The position numbers and the translations under genes were made by a program. From a virus, in the IMG/VR virus record IMGVR_UViG_3300032282_001387, positions 1-48,260 of that record: a stretch of DNA of 48,260 bases; one strand, given 5' to 3'. Shown in pieces: positions 26,948 to 33,912 of this stretch (positions within the stretch are counted from its first letter, which is position 1; every line of letters begins with the position of its first letter). The notes under the pieces were generated by a model. It had not been told where the DNA came from, made no database searches, and worked only from the letters and a program-made list of their open reading frames with translations.

Positions 26948-27661
26948 TCAGCCCCCAAAGATTTTCTTGAGTTCGTCATACACCTCGCGGGCTTGGATGA
27001 TGTTGAGTTCCGACAGGATTTGATGCGCGGATTTGACGACGGGTTTACCGTAAGGCATGGTCAGCAGGACATTCTCATGACTAGAACCTACCGCACCAAC
27101 AGCGCCAATGCTCGTAACGCCGGTAATGGCGGTGCCAACGGTCTTCTCGTAGGGTGTGACTGTCAGCGTGCCGCTGTTGCTCAGCGCGGTTACCGTCTTG
27201 TTCTGGTCGATAGCCTTGTCAATCTTATCGCGTAGCTTTTCGCCAAGGGTCAAGGTCTTAACAATCCTGCGTGCTGCGGTCATCTTCTGCTTACGTGCCT
27301 TCTTAACTTTCGTTGAGGTCATTCCCTTGTGTGAATCGCCTCTGGTGAATAGACCTTTGTTTACTTTGTACATCATGTCCACCGCCATGAACTGTGCGAT
27401 GAGTGACGATGTTGAGGACTCTTTACAGCCAAGTGCGGCTAAGCGTTTCATGGCCTCCATGCGGGTGATGCCGGGGTTGTCACGCACCATGTTGAACGTG
27501 ACTTCTGTCACTGTCTTTGGCTCTTCTTGAGGGGTCTGTTGTGTCTGTTGTGTCTGTTGCATTTGTTTCTCCTGTATCTGTTGGTGAGGTTCGTCGTCTG
27601 CGGCCCATTCGTTTGCGGCTTGCTGAAGTGCCGAGGTCAAAGCGGTGCGAAGGTCAGGCAT
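26948..27661 (-). CDS. Hypothetical protein with winged-helix-like domain and Gln-rich linker (237 aa)
   Basis: ATG 27661 behind AAGGAGAAAGAAA. N-terminal helix, a Q/T-rich linker encoded by short DNA repeats near 27535 (QMQQTQQTQQT), then residues about 50-105 with NPGITRMEAMKRLAALGC and MYKVNKGLF, a winged-helix pattern. A basic patch (KVKKARKQKMTAARR) and an amphipathic C-terminus follow (HQILSELNIIQAREVYDEL). DNA binding is likely; role unknown. Confidence 0.7.
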   Translation of the reverse strand: MPDLRTALTSALQQAANEWAADDEPHQQIQEKQMQQTQQTQQTPQEEPKTVTEVTFNMVRDNPGITRMEAMKRLAALGCKESSTSSLIAQFMAVDMMYKVNKGLFTRGDSHKGMTSTKVKKARKQKMTAARRIVKTLTLGEKLRDKIDKAIDQNKTVTALSNSGTLTVTPYEKTVGTAITGVTSIGAVGAVGSSHENVLLTMPYGKPVVKSAHQILSELNIIQAREVYDELKKIFGG

Positions 27662-27842
27662 TTTCTTTCTCCTTGGGGTTACAAAAGTTATAGCTCTTGG
27701 CAAACAGCCATTTGTCGCCTAGCCGGTGCACTGAACGTGCCCATTGCAAGACGTTGTGTCGCTGTGTACTGAGAGGGATGGGGAAGGCATTAGCGGCGCA
27801 GAGATAGTTACGCCTAGCCATTGAAAGCAATTTAGTGTTCAT
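27654..27842 (-). CDS. Small basic hypothetical protein (62 aa)
   Basis: ATG 27842 with AAGGAGAAAAAAC, directly downstream of a strong promoter. Encodes MNTKLLSMARRNYLCAANAF, then QWARSVHRLGDKW and a basic end. First gene behind that promoter; overlaps the next gene by 8 nt. Confidence 0.65.
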   Translation of the reverse strand: MNTKLLSMARRNYLCAANAFPIPLSTQRHNVLQWARSVHRLGDKWLFAKSYNFCNPKEKENA

Positions 27843-27864
27843 GTTTTTTCTCCTTGGGGAGGCC

Positions 27865-27894
27865 ATTATTTGTCCAAGGTTTTACGCTTGTCAA
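27865..27894 (-). promoter_or_regulatory. Sigma70-type promoter
   Basis: On the minus strand TTGACA (27894-27889) is separated by 18 nt from AATAAT (27870-27865), one base off TATAAT. Start of transcription would be near 27858, leaving a short leader with AAGGAG before the ATG at 27842. This would drive the gene chain from 27.8 kb leftward. Host RNA polymerase use is inferred. Confidence 0.75.
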
Positions 27895-27910
27895 TAGCCC
27901 CCCGATAAAA

Positions 27911-27927
27911 AAGATGTTGATAGGGAA
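27911..27927. repeat. 17-nt dispersed repeat, copy 1
   Basis: AAGATGTTGATAGGGAA occurs here and at 33025-33041 with no mismatch, each time within 5 nt of a minus-strand stop codon. Confidence 0.8.
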
Positions 27928-27931
27928 ATGC

Positions 27932-28045
27932 CTACGGCCTCCACCAATACAGGTCGAGCACCAGCACCACTACGCCCAGCAGGAATACCCCCCGCTCGAC
28001 GCGCTGCCACAGTGTGTGGTTAAGTTGATTTTCGGTCTGCTTCAT
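27932..28045 (-). CDS. Tiny membrane protein (37 aa)
   Basis: ATG 28045 behind GAGGAGAAAGCAA. Reads MKQTENQLNHTLWQRVERGV, then FLLGVVVLVLDLYWWRP, one transmembrane helix with an aromatic cap. Overlaps the upstream gene by 26 nt. Confidence 0.65.
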   Translation of the reverse strand: MKQTENQLNHTLWQRVERGVFLLGVVVLVLDLYWWRP

Positions 28046-28181
28046 TTGCTTTCTCCTCTGCAATGCGGTCGAACTCGGCATCGACCATCTCCTCTGCTAC
28101 GCGTGACATCTCATGCTCAACAGCATCGAAGTCATCGTCCACGTTCTCCATGAACCAGCGTTTGATTTGTCCCATGTCCAT
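28020..28181 (-). CDS. Small acidic hypothetical protein (53 aa)
   Basis: ATG 28181 with TAGGAGAAGCAA. Begins MDMGQIKRWFMENVDDDFDA and continues as a charged helix rich in Glu (SRVAEEMVDAEFDRIAEEK). The good ribosome site and overlap with the next gene support it. Function unknown. Confidence 0.65.
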   Translation of the reverse strand: MDMGQIKRWFMENVDDDFDAVEHEMSRVAEEMVDAEFDRIAEEKANEADRKST

Positions 28182-28373
28182 TTGCTTCTCCTAGTTAAGT
28201 TAAAGGTGAGGGGGATAAGTAGATTACACGCCCCCTCGGTCGTGCTAAAGGAACGGATGGTGAGGTTATATCCACTCGCTGGGGCTAGCGCTCCCCGCCA
28301 TCCCACAACACAGGGTCGCATCTACTGGGCTTGTCTGCGTCGTGTCAGAGTTCATTGGCTAACCCCGAATTCA
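28182..28373. other. 192-nt intergenic segment with a 7-bp inverted repeat
   Basis: No gene seen. GAGGGGG (28208-28214) and CCCCCTC (28231-28237) form a 7-bp inverted repeat with a 16-nt loop just upstream of the 28181 start. A TATAAC box (minus strand, near 28267) has no convincing -35 partner. Confidence 0.5.
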
Positions 28374-29336
28374 TTACGCTGTGACTAAGTTCAGCGCCTT
28401 GTTCTTGAGTGCATCGCCCGGCCCCCACAATGCAGAGGCTTGGCGGTTCTCGTCGCTACGTGCACGCACATGGTGGTCAGCATACTCTGTGACAGCGTTG
28501 AGCCAGCCCCATGCGGTGTCGTGTGCCGTCTCGAAGTTGCTACCCTTACCTGCCCCATCGAACAGCGACATGATGCGCGTGAACCCAGCCGAGGCACGGG
28601 CCACCTCTTCGTTGGATTTCATGAGCAGCTTGACCGTCAACTCCTCTGCTGCCTCGTGGTCAACCTTGATTTGCGCCAAGTTACGAGCCATCAGCATGAA
28701 CGCACCGAACTCTGCATTGGCCGCCTCAACAGCAGCCTTGGCATCATCAGGCTTGAACTCTGTGCGATGCGTTGCCTTGTAGGTGGCCTCGCCTTTACGT
28801 GCCAGCGTTAGCGTGTTGTTGCACACCGTGCGCACTGTTGTCCATCGGCACTCAGTCGAGAGCGAACCGTCAGCAGACGTAGAGAGCAGCGCATAGGGCA
28901 CCACCTTGTCACGCCCACCGTCAAGGGACACAGCATCAGCCAGCTTAGCCGTAGCGAAGTAACGCTTGCCCCCGAACAGGACACCTGCGCTCTCGATGGT
29001 CAGCCCGCCTTGCTCTGCCCACTCACGGAAGAACTCCAACACATCCGATGGCTGCACCACCTTGTAGCCATCCGACACCACACCCAACGCAGCGCCTGTA
29101 TCTGAGCGAAACAGTACGTGCTTGTCGTCGATGGTTTTGAATTGGCTAGGGTGCGTGAGGTCACGCTCAGTTGCGTAGCGGATGACGCTGCGCTGGATAC
29201 GGTAGTCCATACCCGCTTGCTTCTGCCAGTCCTCGATGGTTGCGCCAGCTACCATCAGTTGGCCGAGGCCGTGCCACTCACGCTGAGTAGATGCGTATTG
29301 AGCGATGCCATTGTTAAAGCTAATTTCATGTGACAT
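28374..29336 (-). CDS. DUF932 / TIGR03299-type phage protein
   Basis: 320 residues; AAGGAGAAATCAA before the ATG. Begins MSHEISFNNGIAQYASTQRE with EWHGLGQ, contains YKVVQPSDVLEFFREW, a CRWTTVRTVCNNTLTLA segment and WGPGDALKNKALNL at the end, all hallmark segments of the DUF932 (phage/plasmid-like, TIGR03299) family. Often plasmid or phage borne; function unproven. Separated from the peptidase gene by a hairpin. Confidence 0.9.
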   Translation of the reverse strand: MSHEISFNNGIAQYASTQREWHGLGQLMVAGATIEDWQKQAGMDYRIQRSVIRYATERDLTHPSQFKTIDDKHVLFRSDTGAALGVVSDGYKVVQPSDVLEFFREWAEQGGLTIESAGVLFGGKRYFATAKLADAVSLDGGRDKVVPYALLSTSADGSLSTECRWTTVRTVCNNTLTLARKGEATYKATHRTEFKPDDAKAAVEAANAEFGAFMLMARNLAQIKVDHEAAEELTVKLLMKSNEEVARASAGFTRIMSLFDGAGKGSNFETAHDTAWGWLNAVTEYADHHVRARSDENRQASALWGPGDALKNKALNLVTA

Positions 29337-29368
29337 TTGATTTCTCCTTCAGTTGCGAAAAGTAAATT

Positions 29369-29387
29369 ACCACTGAACCGCAGTGGC
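29369..29387 (-). terminator. Weak terminator-like hairpin
   Basis: CCACTG / CAGTGG stem with a 5-nt loop, followed on the minus strand by TAATTTACTTTT. It lies after the peptidase gene and before the DUF932 gene. The U-rich stretch is broken, so it may be partial. Confidence 0.4.
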
Positions 29388-29399
29388 CACGGATTCTAA

Positions 29400-30542
29400 T
29401 TAGACCTCGCAGTGCGTTGCGTCAAACAACGATGCGAGGATGGTGTCTACCCCATAGGTATCTGACCAGAGCATAGCGTCTGCTAGTAGCTGCGGCGTGA
29501 GGTCTTTCTTGCTGATGAACCTGCGCGCAAGGTCTGGGTCTTCAGGATACACAGACTCACACATGAGGTCAATCAGGAAGTCTTTGTAGCCACCCTGCGC
29601 ATCATAGATAGCCTCGCGTAGCGTGATGCGGTCGTACTCATCGTCGGATGGGTCAAACGCATAGTTAACATTGCTTGTCCATGACTTGTCTTGCCAGCCC
29701 ATATCCCATGTCTTGTCGTCGTGAGACGCGGTGTCCCACGAACCCCATGACTTGTGCCACTTGCTCTCGTGCACCGTTGGGTCACGGTCGGTAGGCAGGT
29801 TGTCCCAGTCAATGAGCAGGCAGCGGTTGGCTAGTTGCTGCAAGTGGATGATGTCGAGCTTCTCGTTGACCGTGTGCTCTGAGTAGTAACCCACGCTGAT
29901 GTTGGTGCACTCGGGGATGTGGTCAGTGAACTCTGCGGTATCCGTGTACACACCTGTGTCGTCGGGCATATACATGAGCGTCATGTCCTCGTTAAGCTGG
30001 TCGGCCAGCGCCTGCGCAAACTTGTCGGAGCAGCAGCGGCCATACCCTTGGTGAGTAATCACACTGTCGATACCACGACGGTCGAACGCAATGGCACGGT
30101 CGAACTCTTTGAGTAGCTTCTTCTTGTGCTCGGCAACGTGCGTAGCACCGATGCCACCACACTCCTCGCCCTGCGTGAAGATGTAATAGGCGGGCACACC
30201 GTAGTGCAGCAAGTGCATGAGCATGGCAACACCGGCACCGTCATCGGCACCGAGAGGCGCGTCAGCATGGGCATACCATATGCTGTTGGTCTTGCGTATC
30301 TTGTTGGGGCCAGTGACACGGTGCACTGTGTCTACGTGCGCAACGAACAGCGTTCGATTGTGCTTGCCTTGTCGTGCATCGATATGTACGTTACCCGCAG
30401 CGTCGATGTGTGGCTTGCCGAGATGCTTGGGCGTGTTGTTGGTAAGCCAAGCGGTTAGCTCTTGCGTACCGGTGGAGTTATGCGGGCGCTTGATGGACAA
30501 GGCACGCGCAAGGGTTTTGTAAAGCATTGAATGTTTGTTCAT
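29400..30542 (-). CDS. M20/M28-like zinc peptidase with Trp/Asp-rich C-terminal insertion
   Basis: 380 residues, TAGGAGAAATCAA before the ATG; an in-frame ATG at 30530 is an alternative. Metal-site residues are all present: FVAHVDTV (H69, D71), PLGADDGAG (D100 bridging, D101), TQGEECGG (E126 catalytic, E127), AFDRRG (D154) and YYSEHTVNEK (H223). This matches di-zinc aminopeptidases of the M20/M28/M42 clan (PepT-like). Residues about 252-300 form a Trp-rich acidic stretch (KWHKSWGSWDTASHDD) not expected in the family. No signal peptide, so cytoplasmic. Likely substrates are small peptides or an N-acyl metabolite; in a phage this could feed amino acids to replication or remove a signal. It is unusual for an early phage operon. 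Confidence 0.82.
   Translation of the reverse strand: MNKHSMLYKTLARALSIKRPHNSTGTQELTAWLTNNTPKHLGKPHIDAAGNVHIDARQGKHNRTLFVAHVDTVHRVTGPNKIRKTNSIWYAHADAPLGADDGAGVAMLMHLLHYGVPAYYIFTQGEECGGIGATHVAEHKKKLLKEFDRAIAFDRRGIDSVITHQGYGRCCSDKFAQALADQLNEDMTLMYMPDDTGVYTDTAEFTDHIPECTNISVGYYSEHTVNEKLDIIHLQQLANRCLLIDWDNLPTDRDPTVHESKWHKSWGSWDTASHDDKTWDMGWQDKSWTSNVNYAFDPSDDEYDRITLREAIYDAQGGYKDFLIDLMCESVYPEDPDLARRFISKKDLTPQLLADAMLWSDTYGVDTILASLFDATHCEV
29721..29739. repeat. Palindrome-family copy inside the peptidase gene
   Basis: GTGAGACGCGGTGTCCCAC matches the intergenic 19-bp palindromes at 32.0-35.1 kb, but lies in codons of the Trp/Asp-rich insertion. It could be chance or part of how the insertion arose. 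Confidence 0.5.
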
Positions 30543-30556
30543 TTGATTTCTCCTAA

Positions 30557-31996
30557 TTAGGCAACTTCAGCTTGCTCGGGTGCGAAGTCAGGGTGGTACT
30601 TGGCGGTGACGATGATGGGTGCTTGGTCGATGTCGTTGTGGTACCAGTTGCCACTGCCTGCACACTTCCAACACTCATCACTGAGCGCATACCTACCGTC
30701 GTGCAACTCGACACACTCGTCCTCGAGCGCATACCTACCGTCGTACATTTCTACACACTCGTCACGCAGTCGGTACTCACACTCGTAGTCAACTACGATG
30801 CGCTCGTCGTCGAGGTGGTACCAGTCACCGTTAATCTCGACAGCGTCGTCCTCCTTCTCATACTCACCGTTCTCTAGCTCAACGATGCTGTTGGTGGACA
30901 GGTAGTTGACGTCGTAGTGCGCATCTTGAGACTGGACGTAAACAACGTCATCGTCATGGATGTAACGCTCCCGCCCGTTGCGGGATATGACGCTTGTGTA
31001 GCTGTTCTCCATGCAGTTGTGACACACGCATCGGTCTTCGTAAGCACCCACGTATGAGTACTCGTCTTCGTCGACCATCTCACCGCAGTCCTCGCACTCG
31101 ACCTTGTCGTTGCCATCACTGACATAGCCTTGCGTCTCGTTGAAGCTGTACTCACCACGCTCCTCGATGAACAGGTGGTCGCCGCCATCGCTCACGTCCT
31201 GCATATCACCGTCGAGGTACGGTGCAAGGAAGCCACACTCAGCGGGAATCTTGGCAATCTTCTGCCCCTCGACATACCCACTCTCGTGCTTGTAGTCTTG
31301 ACCCTTGAGCCACGCCTCAAGCATCTCGTCGCTATAGCTGTAACTGTCGCCCTTCTTGAACGAGCGCACCCAGTACTTGCCGTCGTCGTTGCTGATACAC
31401 AGAGCACGACCGACAATCTCATCACCGTCCTTGCGAACAGCCATGTGCCAGCCATACTTGGGGGCATACACCGCATACGGATGCCGCCTGATACCGTCGT
31501 CGCAGTTGACACCGCCACGGTTGCTCCACTTCATACATGAGTGCGGGCCGTTGTTGACAACGTTCACCATCTCGTCGACTGTGTGTACGAAATACATCTC
31601 GCCTTTGCAAGTATGACGCGCAACGATGTCGCGTATCTCGTGGTCGGGCAGGTCGAAGTGACGCATCAAGTATTTACCGATGGTAGTCACCGTCTGCTTA
31701 TCGGCCTCGCCTGCACGCTCATCACGTGTGTAAGCGATGCGATTGACGTCTGTCTCCGCCTTGTGTGGATACTCAAGCACCAGCAGTTGCCAGTTAAGAG
31801 GACGGGTCAGAATGACTGCATCCCATACAGCCTGATGAAACTCGAAGCGATGGGCAAGATTGCGGAACCATTCGCGTGGCTTGCACCGATAAGACCACTG
31901 GTAGGTCTTTGGGTCACGCATCTCAACACCATGTTTGAGGATGCGGATGGCATTGCGCATGATTTCGCGCATAACGTCGTTGTCATAGTTGCTCAT
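30557..31996 (-). CDS. Hypothetical protein with Cys cluster and Tyr/Asp/Glu-rich tandem repeats
   Basis: 479 residues, with TAGGAGAAAACAA at the start. The N-terminal 260 residues form a globular domain (WSYRCKPREWFRNLAHRF, then MKWSNRGGVNCDDG, HMAVRKDGDEIVGRALC) of no family I know. Residues about 315-345 hold ECEDCGEMV and CVCHNC, probably a zinc ribbon. The last 130 residues are repeats of about 14 residues such as CVEMYDGRYALEDE, extremely acidic and Tyr/Cys-rich. The acidic mass could mimic DNA or bind a host protein (inference). It is preceded by a structured leader and a palindrome. Confidence 0.7.
   Translation of the reverse strand: MSNYDNDVMREIMRNAIRILKHGVEMRDPKTYQWSYRCKPREWFRNLAHRFEFHQAVWDAVILTRPLNWQLLVLEYPHKAETDVNRIAYTRDERAGEADKQTVTTIGKYLMRHFDLPDHEIRDIVARHTCKGEMYFVHTVDEMVNVVNNGPHSCMKWSNRGGVNCDDGIRRHPYAVYAPKYGWHMAVRKDGDEIVGRALCISNDDGKYWVRSFKKGDSYSYSDEMLEAWLKGQDYKHESGYVEGQKIAKIPAECGFLAPYLDGDMQDVSDGGDHLFIEERGEYSFNETQGYVSDGNDKVECEDCGEMVDEDEYSYVGAYEDRCVCHNCMENSYTSVISRNGRERYIHDDDVVYVQSQDAHYDVNYLSTNSIVELENGEYEKEDDAVEINGDWYHLDDERIVVDYECEYRLRDECVEMYDGRYALEDECVELHDGRYALSDECWKCAGSGNWYHNDIDQAPIIVTAKYHPDFAPEQAEVA
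30683..30744 (-). repeat. 42-nt tandem repeat in the acidic C-terminus
   Basis: A 20-nt block (GAGCGCATACCTACCGTCGT on the plus strand) recurs exactly 42 nt later (30683-30702 and 30725-30744), with more diverged copies around. It encodes the 14-residue CVEMYDGRYALEDE-type unit. Confidence 0.8.
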
Positions 31997-32018
31997 TTGT
32001 TTTCTCCTAAGTTGCTAG

Positions 32019-32050
32019 TGTCGGGCTTGAACGCCGCCCGACAGGGCGTT
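32019..32050 (-). promoter_or_regulatory. Leader that can fold as H-type pseudoknot or two exclusive hairpins
   Basis: In the minus-strand RNA the order is AACGCC, C, TGTCGGGC, GGCGTT, CAA, GCCCGACA. AACGCC pairs with GGCGTT and TGTCGGGC with GCCCGACA; both pairings are perfect and interleaved, the geometry of an H-type pseudoknot (or a switch between two hairpins). It follows a palindrome and lies 22 nt before the start codon of the gene at 30557-31996. Ligand or role unknown. Confidence 0.5.
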
Positions 32051-32069
32051 GTGGGACAGTGCGTCCCAC
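32051..32069. repeat. 19-bp palindrome copy 1
   Basis: GTGGGACAGTGCGTCCCAC, 7-bp perfect arms with a 5-nt centre. Directly abuts the stop codon of the gene at 32070-32270. Confidence 0.8.
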
Positions 32070-32270
32070 TCATTCATCGCTGCTCTCTGTCAGCTTGTTG
32101 GCTATCGTGTTGATGACGATGTGCAGTGCGGTGTAGGCACTGATGCGGTCACGTGGTGCGATGCCCCTGTCGATGAGGTGGTAGGCATCTTTGAACGCTT
32201 GCTCGAGGTCTGTGCCTCGGTCTGCGAACAGGCTGTTGCGTAGCTGTTGGGCTAAGTGTTTGTTGTTCAT
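32070..32270 (-). CDS. Hypothetical protein (66 aa)
   Basis: Begins MNNKHLAQQLRNSLFADRG and continues DLEQAFKDAYHLIDRG, then YTALHIVINTIANKL. Amphipathic helices; unknown. ATGA overlap with the preceding gene. Ends exactly at a palindrome. Confidence 0.7.
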   Translation of the reverse strand: MNNKHLAQQLRNSLFADRGTDLEQAFKDAYHLIDRGIAPRDRISAYTALHIVINTIANKLTESSDE

Positions 32271-32533
32271 TTGCTTTCTCCTTCGGTTTCTTCCTCGGTC
32301 TTGTTGCTCAGTGTCACGCCATAAAGCAGGTCGTCCATCATTTGCTCAACGGCAAAGCGGGTGTCCTCGATAAGGTCTGCGACGTACTCGGGCGGGTGGT
32401 TTTCTGCCATTTCCCAAATACATATTTCGTCGTTGTCATCTTTCAAAAGTAATGCAAGCACTTGTTTGTAGCTAACATCCTCGGGGTAGCCAGATAGCCA
32501 CTGATTTAATGCAAACCGTTCACTGTGTTTCAT
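32267..32533 (-). CDS. Hypothetical acidic protein (88 aa)
   Basis: ATG 32533 with AAGGAGAAACAAC. Begins MKHSERFALNQWLSGYPEDV and carries a long acidic helix region (NHPPEYVADLIEDTRF). Serial ATGA overlaps at both ends. Confidence 0.7.
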   Translation of the reverse strand: MKHSERFALNQWLSGYPEDVSYKQVLALLLKDDNDEICIWEMAENHPPEYVADLIEDTRFAVEQMMDDLLYGVTLSNKTEEETEGESK

Positions 32534-32691
32534 GTTGTTTCTCCTTCGGTTAGTTGTTTGAGCACAAGCACTGAGTGGTAGACGTGCCTCGTTGGGTCGC
32601 CGCCCATCACTACGTATGTCTCGTAGTGCTCCTGCTCTTCGGCAAGGTAATAGAGCACCTTCTTGAGTGCGTCCAGTTGTTCGTCGTTCAT
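32530..32691 (-). CDS. Hypothetical protein (53 aa)
   Basis: ATG 32691 behind AAGGAGAAAGCAA. MNDEQLDALKKVLYYLAEEQ then VVMGGDPTRHVYHSVLVLKQ. Two helices; unknown. The longer in-frame version lacks a ribosome site. Confidence 0.7.
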   Translation of the reverse strand: MNDEQLDALKKVLYYLAEEQEHYETYVVMGGDPTRHVYHSVLVLKQLTEGETT

Positions 32692-32879
32692 TTGCTTTCT
32701 CCTTCGGGTGTGTATGCGGGGCAACGAGCGGCAAGGCTGCGACACCGCTGGTCTGCCTTGACGTTCTCCTCGGTATTTTTGGACGTTGGTGCGACCTCCA
32801 TGTCATACACTGGGCACTCAAGCGCGGGGTTGTAACCCCAAGTGTGTCGGGAGTAGTTGCAGTTTCTGCAAGATTTCAT
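32688..32879 (-). CDS. Small Cys-rich protein (63 aa), possible zinc finger
   Basis: ATG 32879 with TAGGAGAAAGCAA. MKSCRNCNYSRHTWGYNP, then ECPVYDM, DQRCRSL and ARCPAYTPE: five to six Cys arranged like a small zinc finger. Ends in an ATGA overlap with the next gene. Confidence 0.7.
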   Translation of the reverse strand: MKSCRNCNYSRHTWGYNPALECPVYDMEVAPTSKNTEENVKADQRCRSLAARCPAYTPEGESK

Positions 32880-32935
32880 TTGCTTTCTCCTAGTTTCAGG
32901 TGCCGACCGTTTGAAGGTAGTACCGGCATGGTGGT

Positions 32936-32993
32936 CGGCGTAGCCATGCTCGATACTCAAAAGAAAACTGCACGGCGTAGCCATGCTCGATAC
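32936..32993. repeat. 21-nt direct repeat pair in intergenic DNA
   Basis: The same 21 nt (beginning CGGCGTAGCCATGC and ending GATAC) appears at 32936-32956 and 32973-32993, 37 nt apart start to start. The left copy also supplies one arm of a 7-bp inverted repeat GCCGACC/GGTCGGC (32902 and 32933). Confidence 0.8.
32959..32986 (-). terminator. Leftward intrinsic terminator candidate
   Basis: Minus-strand GCATGG, CTACG, CCGTGC (one G-U pair) followed by AGTTTTCTTTT. It lies downstream of the gene at 33042-33863. Confidence 0.55.
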
Positions 32994-32997
32994 GTAA

Positions 32998-33016
32998 GTG
33001 GGACACGCTGTCCCGC
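32998..33016. repeat. 19-bp palindrome copy 2
   Basis: GTGGGACACGCTGTCCCGC, 8-bp arms counting one wobble and a 3-nt centre. 25 nt after the stop of the gene at 33042-33863. Confidence 0.8.
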
Positions 33017-33024
33017 CTAAACAG

Positions 33025-33041
33025 AAGATGTTGATAGGGAA
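33025..33041. repeat. 17-nt dispersed repeat, copy 2
   Basis: Identical to 27911-27927 and placed just after a minus-strand stop codon (TAA at 33044-33042). Confidence 0.8.
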
Positions 33042-33863
33042 TTACTCCCCCTCTTGTTTCAATAGCCCGTGCCATGTTTGGGGTAAGGCTGCGTTGTCAC
33101 GTTTGCGGTGTAGGATGGTCTGCGCTTGCTTGATGCGTTGCATCTTGGCTTCGAATGAGCGTTGTGCCCCCTCCACGTCTTCCTGTGTGGTTGGCGATAG
33201 CTCTCTGTCGGTCTGCAACATATCGTAGGCAACTTGCAGGGTTGCGTACTCGTTAGCCATTGCGTCTTCTAATAGGCGGCGTCGTGACCTTGCGCTTGCC
33301 TTGGGCACGATGCGCTGGAAGGGGGCTTTGACCTTGGATTGCTTGCGGTATGGCACAGCCTCGAACAGGGCGGTTACTCGGTCTTTGACCTTCTCAGGTA
33401 CCCAGTCAGTCCAATGCTCAACCCTCGTCACGTAGCGGCACTTGCCTTCTTCCTGTTCCTTGCGCAGTACCTGCAAGGGCGTGTCGTTGGGGTTGCACTC
33501 AACCAGCGTGTCGAACTGCTCGATTAGCTTGCGCATGACTACCATGTACGCTTCATATGCGTCGCGCCTTGTGGTGTCCGTCTCGTCCAGCGTGTCGCCC
33601 CTGATTTCCTTGCGCTTGATGTACTCCAAGGATGAGCGGGTTGTTTCCATCTCCTGCTTGAGTGGGGTGCGCAGGTATCGCCAGTAAGCGACAGCACGGA
33701 AGTGTTTGATGCGCTGGCCTTTGAGCATTGCTCGTTCTCTGCGTACTTCTTCAATGACTTCCTCAATGCGACCCGCGCTGTATTGCAGGGCTTGAAGGGT
33801 CTTGCGTATCTCGTCGAGCGTGTAATGCTTGAACCCCGAAGGGGGTATGCGTGGTCTTACCAT
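33042..33863 (-). CDS. Hypothetical coiled-coil protein (273 aa)
   Basis: ATG 33863 behind CAGGAGAAACCA. N-terminus MVRPRIPPSGFKHYTLDEIR, then mostly basic helix (RRERAMLKGQRIKHF), with a charged loop at 145-180 and a second long helix at the C-terminus (AQRSFEAKMQRIKQAQTI). No membrane segment or enzyme motif. It has its own probable promoter with a palindrome over the start site. Unknown family. Confidence 0.75.
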   Translation of the reverse strand: MVRPRIPPSGFKHYTLDEIRKTLQALQYSAGRIEEVIEEVRRERAMLKGQRIKHFRAVAYWRYLRTPLKQEMETTRSSLEYIKRKEIRGDTLDETDTTRRDAYEAYMVVMRKLIEQFDTLVECNPNDTPLQVLRKEQEEGKCRYVTRVEHWTDWVPEKVKDRVTALFEAVPYRKQSKVKAPFQRIVPKASARSRRRLLEDAMANEYATLQVAYDMLQTDRELSPTTQEDVEGAQRSFEAKMQRIKQAQTILHRKRDNAALPQTWHGLLKQEGE

Positions 33864-33884
33864 TGGTTTCTCCTGTGGTTGAAG

Positions 33885-33903
33885 GTGGGACACGGTGTCC
33901 CGT
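33885..33903. repeat. 19-bp palindrome copy 3
   Basis: GTGGGACACGGTGTCCCGT, located 21 nt before the start codon of the gene at 33042-33863. Confidence 0.8.
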
Positions 33904-33912
33904 TAAAGTATA
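33885..33912 (-). promoter_or_regulatory. Promoter -10 box overlapping a palindromic operator-like site
   Basis: TATACT on the minus strand (33912-33907) would start RNA near 33900, inside the palindrome at 33885-33903. No good -35 hexamer; AAAAAAAGATTC repeats lie there instead. The layout suggests repression by a palindrome-binding protein (inference). Confidence 0.5.

Noticed and set aside
30683-30744. Regularly spaced repeats resembling a tiny CRISPR array
   Set aside because: The units are in-frame codons of an acidic protein with no spacers or cas genes.
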